The notes under the pieces were generated by a model, which saw only the letters and a list, made by a program, of their open reading frames with translations, searched no databases and was not told the DNA's origin. 7,711 bases of DNA. Origin: an uncultured Porphyromonadaceae bacterium (GTDB lineage Bacteria; Bacteroidota; Bacteroidia; Bacteroidales; Muribaculaceae). Positions 1 to 6,186 of this stretch are shown here, one piece after another; positions within the stretch are counted from its first letter, which is position 1; each line of letters opens with the position of its first letter. The stretch lies in assembly GCA_947174225.1 (NCBI GenBank), contig CAMWIF010000115.1:1-7711 (forward strand), in the 5' to 3' direction. A program made the translations under genes and the position numbers.

Positions 1-129
1 TATGTTATTCTAAAATTTTATTGCATGAATTTTTCATCATTTATATTTAATTTTGCACAACGGGTGACATTGCCCTGCACGTATTTTATAAGTGTCGCTT
101 TTTAGTATAAACATATAGTCAAGGTAAAT
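1..129 (+). promoter_or_regulatory. A/T-rich leader with possible Bacteroidota -7 box
   Basis: I see no gene in these first 129 bases. The stretch is A/T-rich and holds an exact match to the Bacteroidota -7 consensus TAnnTTTG (TAATTTTG, 48-55). No convincing -33 TTTG lies about 19 bases upstream, and in sequence this A/T-rich the match could be chance. If used, it would give a leader of roughly 65-70 bases before the glycosyltransferase. A small A/T inverted repeat (ATGAA/TTCAT, 25-37) has a 3-base spacer and is too weak to call a terminator. Confidence 0.25.
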
Positions 130-1086
130 ATGAAAGCCGGTGAAAACAAACCTGAAGTGTCAATTATTGTACCTGTGTATAACGCAGAGAGATTTCTCAG
201 GGAATGTGTTGAGAGTGTCTTGGCTCAGTCGTATGCCGATTGGGAACTGCTGCTTGTAGACGATGGGTCTACAGACGGGTCGAGCGCTCTTTGCCGACAT
301 TATGCCGGGGCTGACAGTAGGATAAAGACAGTCACGCAAGTGAATGGAGGAGTATCGAGTGCCCGGAATTCAGGGTTGGATATGGCAAGGGGAAATTATG
401 TGTTTTTTCTTGATGCTGATGATGAGCTTTATTCATATGCCATTTCATTGCTACACAAGATTGCAATGTCAGACAATGCGGAGATTGTAATTGGCAGGTC
501 GGTCAACAGTGAACGGAAGCCGGATTATGAGAATATAGCGCGAGGAGTAAGAATAGAGAATTCATATAAAGTGTGCAGAGATATGCTTTACAGGAAGCCT
601 CATCCTGATACCTCGGTATGCGGACGTTTAATGAGCCGTTACCTGTTTGATGATATTCGGTTTTATCCCGGTCGCTATGAGGATTTGGAGATATTCCATA
701 AGTTGCTTATAAAGGCTAAGAAAGTAGCTGTTATTGAAAATATTGTATATTTCTATCGTGACAATCCGTCAAGCTTTATAAACAAGTGGTCGGAAAGCCG
801 TAGGGACGCTGTTAAGGTCACTCGTGAGATTGTAAGGCATTACTCTGACGATCCGGTGTTGAGGAAGGCTGCGCTGAACCGTTATTTCCGAGCCAATTAT
901 AATCTGCTGCTCGCGTTGCTGCGTCATCGTCCTGATGATATGGCAGCCATCAATGACTGCTATGCCAATGTCAAGGCGCTACGCCGTGCTGTCTTGACCG
1001 ATCCGCACTCCCGTCTCAAGACAGATTTGGGAGCGTTAGCGTCGTATCTGGGACTCGGATTTATACGTTGCCTTGCCGGAAAGTAA
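130..1086 (+). CDS. Family 2 glycosyltransferase (GT-A fold)
   Basis: Transfers a sugar from a nucleotide-sugar donor to an acceptor, probably a lipid-linked glycan in capsule, O-antigen or exopolysaccharide assembly on the cytoplasmic face of the inner membrane. The 318-residue protein opens with the GT2 signature: VSIIVPVYN at about 10-18, the nucleotide-binding DDGSTDGS at 44-51, GGVSSARNSGL at 73-83, and the metal-binding DAD at 95-97 within FFLDADDEL. A later ED pair (184-185, GRYEDLEIF) fits the usual catalytic-base region. There is no signal peptide; the C-terminal 20 residues are mildly hydrophobic with basic residues at the end, as in many peripheral members. The start is supported by an AAGG at 121-124 five bases upstream, one of the few Shine-Dalgarno-like sites here. 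Donor and acceptor cannot be told from sequence. The 161-base gap downstream, holding a promoter candidate, suggests it is not part of the sugar operon that follows. Confidence 0.93.
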   Translation: MKAGENKPEVSIIVPVYNAERFLRECVESVLAQSYADWELLLVDDGSTDGSSALCRHYAGADSRIKTVTQVNGGVSSARNSGLDMARGNYVFFLDADDELYSYAISLLHKIAMSDNAEIVIGRSVNSERKPDYENIARGVRIENSYKVCRDMLYRKPHPDTSVCGRLMSRYLFDDIRFYPGRYEDLEIFHKLLIKAKKVAVIENIVYFYRDNPSSFINKWSESRRDAVKVTREIVRHYSDDPVLRKAALNRYFRANYNLLLALLRHRPDDMAAINDCYANVKALRRAVLTDPHSRLKTDLGALASYLGLGFIRCLAGK

Positions 1087-1092
1087 CAGCAT

Positions 1093-1160
1093 TATTTCTA
1101 CAAATGTTTGTTTTGTCCTATTTAAAAGCGATAATGTGCCATTAATGTTTGGTAGAAATA
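1093..1160. repeat. 9-bp perfect inverted repeat flanking a 50-base spacer
   Basis: TATTTCTAC at 1093-1101 is exactly complementary to GTAGAAATA at 1152-1160. The same gap also holds a direct repeat, AATGTTTG, at 1103-1110 and 1144-1151, just inside the arms. The right arm ends three bases before the candidate -7 box of the downstream operon. Possible readings are a split operator, the ends of a very small degenerate element, or chance in A/T-rich DNA. The spacer is too long for an intrinsic terminator, and no U-tract follows the right arm. Confidence 0.4.
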
Positions 1161-1163
1161 TTG

Positions 1164-1171
1164 TAAATTTG
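1164..1171 (+). promoter_or_regulatory. Candidate -7 box for the L-galactose operon
   Basis: TAAATTTG is an exact match to the Bacteroidota sigma-ABfr -7 consensus TAnnTTTG. At the expected 19-base spacing the upstream tetramer is ATTA (1141-1144), only half matching the -33 TTTG. A better TTTG (1148-1151) lies only 12 bases away, too close. A weak -33 would suit a promoter that depends on an activator. Transcription would begin near 1178, giving a leader of about 70 bases before the first operon gene. Confidence 0.4.
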
Positions 1172-1185
1172 CCGTAGGAAGTGAA

Positions 1186-1202
1186 GCCGGTGATTATCCG
1201 GC
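1186..1202 (+). promoter_or_regulatory. Small GC hairpin in the operon leader
   Basis: GCCGG (1186-1190) and CCGGC (1198-1202) form a 5-bp all-G/C stem with a 7-base loop, standing out in otherwise A/T-rich sequence. If transcription starts near 1178, the hairpin would sit close to the 5' end of the transcript, where it could protect the mRNA. As DNA it could be a small operator just downstream of the start. No U-tract follows, so it is not an intrinsic terminator, and it is too simple to call a riboswitch. Confidence 0.3.
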
Positions 1203-1247
1203 AACCTAAAAATAGACAACCTTTTATGATAAATAATATCTAACGTC

Positions 1248-2180
1248 ATGGAATATAGAGAAATAGGGAAAACGGGGATGATAGTCTCCGCTCTGAGTTT
1301 TGGAGCGTCATCCCTCGGCAGTGTCTTCCGCGCCACAAAAGAGAGCGAGGCGATTGAGGCTGTGCATACAGCAATTGATAACGGCATCAATTTTATTGAT
1401 GTGTCGCCTTATTACGGTCACTATAAGGCAGAGACCGTACTGGGAAAAGCTCTGCGTGAGATTCCTCGTGAGAAATACTATCTTTCCACCAAGGTAGGCC
1501 GCTACGGAAAAGATGGGGTAAACACCTGGGACTATTCTGCCAAACGTGCGCTTGAAAGTGTAGATGAGAGCAAAGAGCGTCTCGGAATAGATTTCATAGA
1601 CCTTATAAATGTACACGACATCGAATTTGCCGATCTTGAGGTGGTGGTTAATGAGACCCTCCCGGCTCTTGTAGAACTTAGGGAGAAAGGTGCTGTGGGT
1701 CATGTGGGCATAACCGATCTCCAGCTCGAAAACCTGAAATGGGTGATTGATCATTCTCCGGAAGGCACTGTGGAGAGTGTGCTCACTTTCTGCCACTATT
1801 GTCTCAACGATGATAAGTTGGTAGATTTCCTTGACTATTTCGAGAGTAAGAATGTAGGAGTGATAAATGCCTCTCCGCTTTCTATGGGTCTTCTTTCCCA
1901 AAGAGGTATACCCGATTGGCACCCGGCTCCCAAACCTTTGGTAGAGGCTTGCCGCAGGGCTGCCGAATACTGCACAGAGCAGGGCTATCCCATCGAGAAG
2001 CTTGCTATACAGTTCTCTGTGGCTAATCCTCGCATTGCCTCCACTCTTTTCAGCTCCGCTAATCCCGAAAACGTGTTGAAAAATATCCGCTATGTTGAGG
2101 AACCCGTGGATAAGGCTCTCATTGAAAAAGTGAGAGATATTATCGGCGACCAGCAACGTGTGAGCTGGAAAAACACTTGA
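1248..2180 (+). CDS. L-galactose dehydrogenase, aldo/keto reductase family, plant-like
   Basis: Predicted to oxidise L-galactose at C1 with NAD(P)+ to L-galactonolactone, the first committed step of the operon, in the cytoplasm. The 310-residue chain is a single AKR barrel of usual length. The catalytic tetrad is visible: Asp51 and Tyr56 (IDVSPYYG), Lys82 (STKVGRY) and His123 (NVHDIEF). The motifs SPYYG, TKVGRY, HDIEF, CHY (182-184) and INASPLSMGLL closely resemble those I recall from plant L-galactose dehydrogenase of the vitamin C pathway, more so than general AKRs. The start is set by MEYREIGKTG, the standard AKR opening strand; no Shine-Dalgarno is present. It is first in the operon, 28 bases before the lactonase gene. 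As I recall, B. vulgatus Bvu0219 is an L-galactose dehydrogenase of this kind, reported to make the 1,5-lactone first. L-fucose or D-arabinose are possible alternative substrates, but the uxaB/uxaA neighbours argue for L-galactose. Confidence 0.85.
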   Translation: MEYREIGKTGMIVSALSFGASSLGSVFRATKESEAIEAVHTAIDNGINFIDVSPYYGHYKAETVLGKALREIPREKYYLSTKVGRYGKDGVNTWDYSAKRALESVDESKERLGIDFIDLINVHDIEFADLEVVVNETLPALVELREKGAVGHVGITDLQLENLKWVIDHSPEGTVESVLTFCHYCLNDDKLVDFLDYFESKNVGVINASPLSMGLLSQRGIPDWHPAPKPLVEACRRAAEYCTEQGYPIEKLAIQFSVANPRIASTLFSSANPENVLKNIRYVEEPVDKALIEKVRDIIGDQQRVSWKNT

Positions 2181-2208
2181 TGATAAATTTAGCAAACTAC
2201 TGCAAGCT

Positions 2209-3132
2209 ATGGATTATAAGATAATAGATGCCCACGCTCATCTTTGGCTAAGACAGGATACTGTGGTCAACGGTCTTCCTATAACTCCGTTGCCGAATGG
2301 CAGGTCCTCCTTTATGGGTGAGGAGCGGCAAATGGTGCCTCCGTTTATGATTGACGGAAAGAATACGGCAGAGATTTTCCTGTCAAATATGGACTATGCA
2401 CAGGTCTCGGCTGCCGTGATTACACAAGAATTTATCGACGGCAACCAGGATGACTATCTTGAAGAGGTGCAGAGGAAATGGCCCGACCGTTTCTTGGTGT
2501 GTGGACTTTGCGACCTTCGTCGTCCCGACTTTCTGCAACAGGCTCACAATCTCCATAAGCGTGGATTTAAGGCTTTGGCTATTCCGGGACATAGGCTGTT
2601 CCTTCCAGAAGGGCGCATATGGCTCAATACCCTTGAGATGATGGAGGTGTTCAGATTTATGGAAAGCCAAGGTATGATACTTTCCATTACGCTTGCCGAT
2701 GGTGATATTCAGGTAGGTGAGATGAAGGAGGTAATTGCCGAGTGTCCGGATCTGAAGATTGCCATAGGTCATTTCGGTATGGTTACTGTAGATGGCTGGC
2801 TTGAGCAGATAAAGTTAGCCCGTAATCCTAATGTTATGGTGGAGTCGGGGGGTATAACATGGCTTTTCAATTCCGAATTTTATCCTTTCCACGGAGCTGT
2901 TGAGGCGATACGCACCGCAGCCGACACTGTGGGTTGGGATAAGCTTATGTGGGGTTCCGACTATCCGCGTACCATCACTGCCATTACCTATAAGATGTCT
3001 TATGACTTTATCGTGAAGTCTGACCGGCTCACCCACGATGAGAAGGCAGCGTTTCTTGGAGAGAATGCGCGTAAATTTTATGGCTTCCGTCATCTTGTTG
3101 ACCTTCCTTATGTCAAGAACATGTCGGAATAA
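2209..3132 (+). CDS. L-galactonolactone hydrolase, amidohydrolase 2 family
   Basis: Predicted to open L-galactono-1,5-lactone (and more slowly the 1,4-lactone) to L-galactonate. The 307-residue protein has the amidohydrolase TIM-barrel landmarks: the N-terminal HxH pair His9/His11 (IIDAHAHLW), His188 at a later strand end (IAIGHFG) and Asp251 (MWGSDYPRT), the usual catalytic acid after strand 8. This pattern fits the amidohydrolase 2 family, which includes sugar lactonases such as L-fuconolactonase and L-rhamnonolactonase. Whether a metal is bound cannot be read from sequence. It lies between a C1 dehydrogenase that must produce a lactone and an enzyme that uses the open acid, which fixes its role better than the sequence does. 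As I recall, B. vulgatus Bvu0220 is the characterised counterpart. The start at DYKIIDAHAH is the normal family N-terminus; no signal peptide, so it is cytoplasmic. A metal-dependent decarboxylase is a formal alternative but does not fit the context. Confidence 0.8.
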   Translation: MDYKIIDAHAHLWLRQDTVVNGLPITPLPNGRSSFMGEERQMVPPFMIDGKNTAEIFLSNMDYAQVSAAVITQEFIDGNQDDYLEEVQRKWPDRFLVCGLCDLRRPDFLQQAHNLHKRGFKALAIPGHRLFLPEGRIWLNTLEMMEVFRFMESQGMILSITLADGDIQVGEMKEVIAECPDLKIAIGHFGMVTVDGWLEQIKLARNPNVMVESGGITWLFNSEFYPFHGAVEAIRTAADTVGWDKLMWGSDYPRTITAITYKMSYDFIVKSDRLTHDEKAAFLGENARKFYGFRHLVDLPYVKNMSE

Positions 3133-3162
3133 ATCATTAATCAGAAATTTAAGTTTAGAAAT

Positions 3163-4182
3163 ATGTTGGCAATTCAAATAACTTCACCGGGCAAGGTGGA
3201 GGTGACGGAGAGGACATTCCCCGAGATGGCTCCGGATATGGTATTGGTGAAAATAGAGTATGTGGGCTTTTGTGGCTCCGATCTCAACACTTATCTTGGA
3301 CGTAATCTTATGGCAATTTCTCCCGTTATTCCGGGTCACGAAATTGGTGGTGTTGTAGAGAAAGTGGGTGAGGATGTGCCCCAAGGACTTTTCTCGCCGG
3401 GTATGGCTGTGACGGTCAATCCATATACCTCCTGTGGCAAATGTTCCTCCTGCCGTAAAGGTAGACCGAATGCTTGTGAGTTTAATGAGACGCTCGGTGT
3501 GCAGCGCGACGGGGCAATGTGCGACTATATCGCTGTCCCCTGGACTAAGGTTGTACCTGCAGCGGGTATGAGCACACGCGATTGTGCCCTTATTGAACCT
3601 TTGAGCGTGGGTTTCCACGCTGTGGATCGTGGTGCGGTGACCGACATTGACACTGTGTTGGTAATCGGCTGTGGTATGATAGGATTAGGAGCTGTGGTAC
3701 GCGCTGCTATGCGTGGAGCTACTGTGATAGCTGCCGACCTTGACGACGAGAAACTGGAGCTTGCCCGTGAACTGGGTGCCACATATACTGTCAATACCTC
3801 TCGCGGCGATGTGCATCAGCAGTTGTTAGAGCTTACCGACGGACTCGGACCCGACGTGGTAGTTGAGGCTGTAGGGTCCCCAGCTACATATGTAATGGCT
3901 ATCGACGAGGTTGCTTTTGCCGGAAGAGTGGTCTGCATAGGCTATTCAAAAAGTGATGTGACATTCCATACAGGTCTTTTTGTCAAGAAGGAACTCGATA
4001 TCCGTGGGTCCCGTAATGCTATGCCGGCTGATTTCGAGGCAGTGATACGCTATCTGAAACGTGGCAGTTGTCCTGTGGATAAATTGATTAGTCGTGTTGT
4101 CAGTCCTGCCGATGCCGGAAATGCTTTGAAGGAGTGGAGCAAGGCTCCCGGAAAGGTGTTCAGAATACTTGTGAGACTATAA
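3163..4182 (+). CDS. Zinc-dependent L-galactonate 5-dehydrogenase (MDR family)
   Basis: Predicted to oxidise C5 of L-galactonate with NAD+, giving D-tagaturonate. It is a full-length 339-residue medium-chain dehydrogenase. The N-terminal GroES-like domain carries catalytic zinc ligands Cys37 (GFCGSD) and His59-Glu60 (GHEIGG), and the structural zinc site Cys91, Cys94, Cys97 and Cys105 (CGKCSSC...NAC) is complete. Glu145 (EPLSVG) is the other active-site acid. The Rossmann domain shows GxGxxG at Gly169, Gly171 and Gly174, and Asp192 at the end of the second strand points to NAD rather than NADP. Annotated relatives include sorbitol, threonine and L-galactonate/L-gulonate dehydrogenases; family alone would not decide. 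The next enzymes (UxaB, UxaA) use D-tagaturonate and D-altronate, so L-galactonate is the only aldonate that links both sides. Bvu0222 of B. vulgatus was, as I recall, shown to do this reaction. The product is the ketouronate shared with D-galacturonate breakdown. Confidence 0.82.
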   Translation: MLAIQITSPGKVEVTERTFPEMAPDMVLVKIEYVGFCGSDLNTYLGRNLMAISPVIPGHEIGGVVEKVGEDVPQGLFSPGMAVTVNPYTSCGKCSSCRKGRPNACEFNETLGVQRDGAMCDYIAVPWTKVVPAAGMSTRDCALIEPLSVGFHAVDRGAVTDIDTVLVIGCGMIGLGAVVRAAMRGATVIAADLDDEKLELARELGATYTVNTSRGDVHQQLLELTDGLGPDVVVEAVGSPATYVMAIDEVAFAGRVVCIGYSKSDVTFHTGLFVKKELDIRGSRNAMPADFEAVIRYLKRGSCPVDKLISRVVSPADAGNALKEWSKAPGKVFRILVRL

Positions 4183-4190
4183 TCCGGTTC

Positions 4191-4223
4191 TAAGCTGATA
4201 AGATGTTTTAAACTGATAAGATG
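4191..4223 (+). repeat. Tandem 15-base direct repeat in the mutarotase leader
   Basis: TAAGCTGATAAGATG (4191-4205) and TAAACTGATAAGATG (4209-4223) differ at one base and lie exactly 18 bases apart, filling most of the 52-base gap before the mutarotase. Each copy ends in ATG. The first ATG opens a two-codon frame (4203-4211); the second opens a five-codon frame whose stop overlaps the mutarotase start. A related arrangement occurs before uxaA. It may be a slippage duplication of a translation-initiation region, or a binding site for an RNA-binding regulator. Confidence 0.55.
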
Positions 4224-4238
4224 AAGCGAGTATTATGA
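4221..4238 (+). other. Possible five-codon leader peptide overlapping the mutarotase start
   Basis: An ATG at 4221 opens MKRVL followed by TGA, and that TGA overlaps the mutarotase ATG in the four-base ATGA arrangement typical of translational coupling. The context TTTTAA-N9-ATGAAGCG is identical, with the same spacing, to that at the uxaA start (6165-6187). Such a tiny frame can arise by chance; there is no direct evidence that it is translated. Confidence 0.2.
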
Positions 4239-4633
4239 ATAATCTCCAATCGCCGTTAGAAGGTTATCCGGTAAGGCAATTTAAAGAGCCTGTGAAACGC
4301 TATTGCCAGATAATGGAAATAACAGACTGTCCGGAGCTTATTGCCAAATATCGTGAATGTCACGATTCGCATCACGTATGGGCTGAGGTGCTTGAGGGCA
4401 TTTGCAGTGTGGGTATCCTTGAGATGGAGCTTTATATCTTTGGCAATAAGGTGGTGATGATTGTGGAGACTCCGCTCGACTTTGAGTGGCATTCGGCTAT
4501 GGCGAAGCTTGCAACCCTTCCGCGCCAAGCGGAATGGGAAAGTTTCGTGGCAGTTATGCAAGGTTGCGATCCTTCGGCAACTTCCGATCAGAAATGGCAG
4601 CTCATGGAGCGGATGTTTTACCTTTACAACTGA
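4235..4633 (+). CDS. RhaM/COG3254-family sugar mutarotase, probably for L-galactose
   Basis: Predicted to speed conversion between alpha and beta pyranose anomers of an L-sugar. The 132-residue protein is a ferredoxin-like alpha/beta barrel of the L-rhamnose mutarotase family. After the first strand (KRYCQIMEI, 21-29) come Tyr39 and His43 (KYRECHDSHHVW), matching the Y-x3-H active-site pattern of RhaM, then Trp49 and Glu51, the strands GILEMELYIFG (60-70) and KVVMIVET (72-79), and the typical end WQLMERMFYL. The family is usually about 104 residues; the extra roughly 20 residues precede the first strand. An internal Met27 is an unlikely start because it would delete part of that strand. No rhamnose or fucose gene is nearby. 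Its place between the L-galactonate dehydrogenase and uxaB makes L-galactose the best substrate guess, supplying the anomer that the dehydrogenase prefers. That assignment is inference; the family call is firm. Confidence 0.82.
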   Translation: MNNLQSPLEGYPVRQFKEPVKRYCQIMEITDCPELIAKYRECHDSHHVWAEVLEGICSVGILEMELYIFGNKVVMIVETPLDFEWHSAMAKLATLPRQAEWESFVAVMQGCDPSATSDQKWQLMERMFYLYN

Positions 4634-4688
4634 ACGGTCTTATGTCGGACTGAGAGATTTTAGTGTATGACTAAATGATTATAGATTT

Positions 4689-6131
4689 ATGGAAGAGTTA
4701 AATAAATCCATTGCCCCGAAAACGCCTCGTCCCGTAAAGATATTGCAATTCGGAGAGGGTAATTTTCTACGCGCCTTTTTTGATTGGATGATAGAGAAGG
4801 CTAACCGTCAGGGTGTGACCGATGCTTCCATAGCAGTAGTGTCTCCCCGCTTCAAGGCAAATGATACTATATCCACCCTTAAGGATCAGGATGGGATGTA
4901 TCATGTCTGCCTGGAGGGAATTGAAAACGGTGAACCTAAGCAGACTGCCACACTCGTCACCTCTATTGCAGATGCGTTCTCACCGGTGCAGGATCCTAAC
5001 AGATACCTTGGGTATATCACCTCCCCGGAGCTGAGGTTTGTGGTGTCCAACACCACTGAGGCAGGAATTAGATACGATTCCGCTTCTCCTGTTTCTTTAT
5101 ACGACGCCTCTTCATCTTTCCCTGCTAAGATCACAGCCTTGCTCTATGAGCGGTTTCGTCATTTTGAGGGGGATTCGTCGAAGGGTTTGATTTTTCTCTG
5201 TTGCGAATTGATCGAAGATAATGGTAGCCTACTTAGGGAATATGTGCTGCGTTATGCCCGTGAGGCAAAACTCGGTGAGGAGTTTGAGAAATGGGTGGAG
5301 GAATCGTGCTGTTTCTGCGACACTTTGGTTGACCGTATCGTATCGGGTTTCCCCACTGATTCAATAGATAAGATAAAGGAGGAGATTGGTTATAACGACA
5401 AGATTGTCGTAAAAGGTGAGCTTTATCATATTTGGGCAATCGGCGGTGAGGGAGCGGAAATCGTAAAGAGAGAGCTTCCCCTCGATAAGGCGGGGTTAAA
5501 TGTCCATTTTCTTCCCTCGGTAAAGGAATTTCGCGATAAGAAAGTGAGAATCCTTAATGGTAGCCACACAGGTATGGTGCCCATAGCTTTGCAGTTGGGA
5601 TGTGAGACAGTGCTCGATGCTTTCCGCAATGAGAAGGTCAACGCCTTCATCAATAAGATGGTGGAAAGCGAGGTGCTTCCGTTGATAGAGGGCGACCGTG
5701 AAGAGTTGCGACAGTTTGCCGATGGTATCTTGGAACGTTTTTACAACCCCTATATTCGTCATATGCTGAAGTCGATAGCCCTTAACTCCTTATCTAAATG
5801 GGAAACCCGTAACTTCCCTACTGTGCGTGATATGTGGGAGAAGGAGGGACGACTTGCCGAACTGGAACTCTTTACCTTCGCTGCCTTACTTACCCTTTAT
5901 GCGCCCGATTCAGGTTTCACACCGGAAGATAATGCCAAACACGTGGAATATATCCAAAATTGTTGGAATAATAAGGATATCCGCAGCACTGTTTCGGACA
6001 TTGTGAGCAGCGAGATATTCGTGGAGAATTTCGAGGCGCTTGTGCCGGGGTTCAGCGATAAGGTAGCGGAATATGTGGCGTTGATTAGGGAGAAGGGAAT
6101 GGACACGGCTCTTGGCGAAGTGTTGTCTTAA
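4689..6131 (+). CDS. uxaB: Tagaturonate reductase (altronate oxidoreductase)
   Basis: Reduces D-tagaturonate to D-altronate with NADH in the cytoplasm. The 480-residue length matches the UxaB branch of the mannitol dehydrogenase family. The N-terminal nucleotide-binding domain starts with LQFGEGNFLRAF (19-30), which is characteristic of UxaB, and continues with FVVSNTTEAGI (117-127). The C-terminal domain carries the catalytic triad of the family in KVRILNGSH: Lys285, Asn290 and His293, with the exact spacing of mannitol 2-dehydrogenase. CDTLVDRIV (210-218) and KSIALNSLSKWETRNFPTV (361-379) are further conserved stretches. Mannonate dehydrogenase UxuB and mannitol dehydrogenase are sister families; the pairing with UxaA and the motif set favour UxaB. 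The gene starts 55 bases after the mutarotase stop, without a Shine-Dalgarno sequence. Here it draws off the tagaturonate made from L-galactonate, using NADH produced by the upstream dehydrogenases. Confidence 0.92.
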   Translation: MEELNKSIAPKTPRPVKILQFGEGNFLRAFFDWMIEKANRQGVTDASIAVVSPRFKANDTISTLKDQDGMYHVCLEGIENGEPKQTATLVTSIADAFSPVQDPNRYLGYITSPELRFVVSNTTEAGIRYDSASPVSLYDASSSFPAKITALLYERFRHFEGDSSKGLIFLCCELIEDNGSLLREYVLRYAREAKLGEEFEKWVEESCCFCDTLVDRIVSGFPTDSIDKIKEEIGYNDKIVVKGELYHIWAIGGEGAEIVKRELPLDKAGLNVHFLPSVKEFRDKKVRILNGSHTGMVPIALQLGCETVLDAFRNEKVNAFINKMVESEVLPLIEGDREELRQFADGILERFYNPYIRHMLKSIALNSLSKWETRNFPTVRDMWEKEGRLAELELFTFAALLTLYAPDSGFTPEDNAKHVEYIQNCWNNKDIRSTVSDIVSSEIFVENFEALVPGFSDKVAEYVALIREKGMDTALGEVLS

Positions 6132-6186
6132 TAAAGTGATACGTAGCCTCTTGAGGGAGTGCTGTTTTAATGAAGTGATATGAAGC
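6128..6186 (+). repeat. Imperfect 20-base direct repeat spanning the uxaB-uxaA junction
   Basis: TTAATAAAGTGATACGTAGC (6128-6147) and TTAATGAAGTGATATGAAGC (6167-6186) match at 17 of 20 bases, 39 bases apart. The first copy contains the uxaB stop; the second contains the uxaA start. In the second copy a two-codon frame (ATGAAGTGA, 6170-6178) ends one base before the uxaA ATG. The general form, TGATA near an ATG, is also seen in the repeat before the mutarotase. The function is unknown. Confidence 0.45.

Noticed and set aside
1093..1101. TATTTCTAC resembles part of Cas12a CRISPR repeats (AATTTCTAC...GTAGAT)
   Set aside because: There is only one pair of arms 50 bases apart, no repeated unit with spacers, and no cas gene.
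1093..1160. Intrinsic terminator for the glycosyltransferase gene
   Set aside because: The arms are A/T-rich, the loop would be 50 bases, and no U-tract follows; not a terminator-like structure.
1308..2195. Long open frame (295 codons) on the minus strand opposite the L-galactose dehydrogenase gene
   Set aside because: Its translation shows no recognisable domain, and it lies wholly across a gene with a complete catalytic tetrad; it is a by-product of codon use on the + strand.
1248..4633. An L-fucose or L-rhamnose oxidative pathway
   Set aside because: Those routes need a fuconate or rhamnonate dehydratase rather than tagaturonate reductase and altronate dehydratase; a 6-deoxy sugar could not yield tagaturonate.
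6147..6156. CCTC/GAGG mini-hairpin between uxaB and uxaA
   Set aside because: A two-base loop is not physically reasonable and no U-tract follows; it would not stop transcription within the operon.
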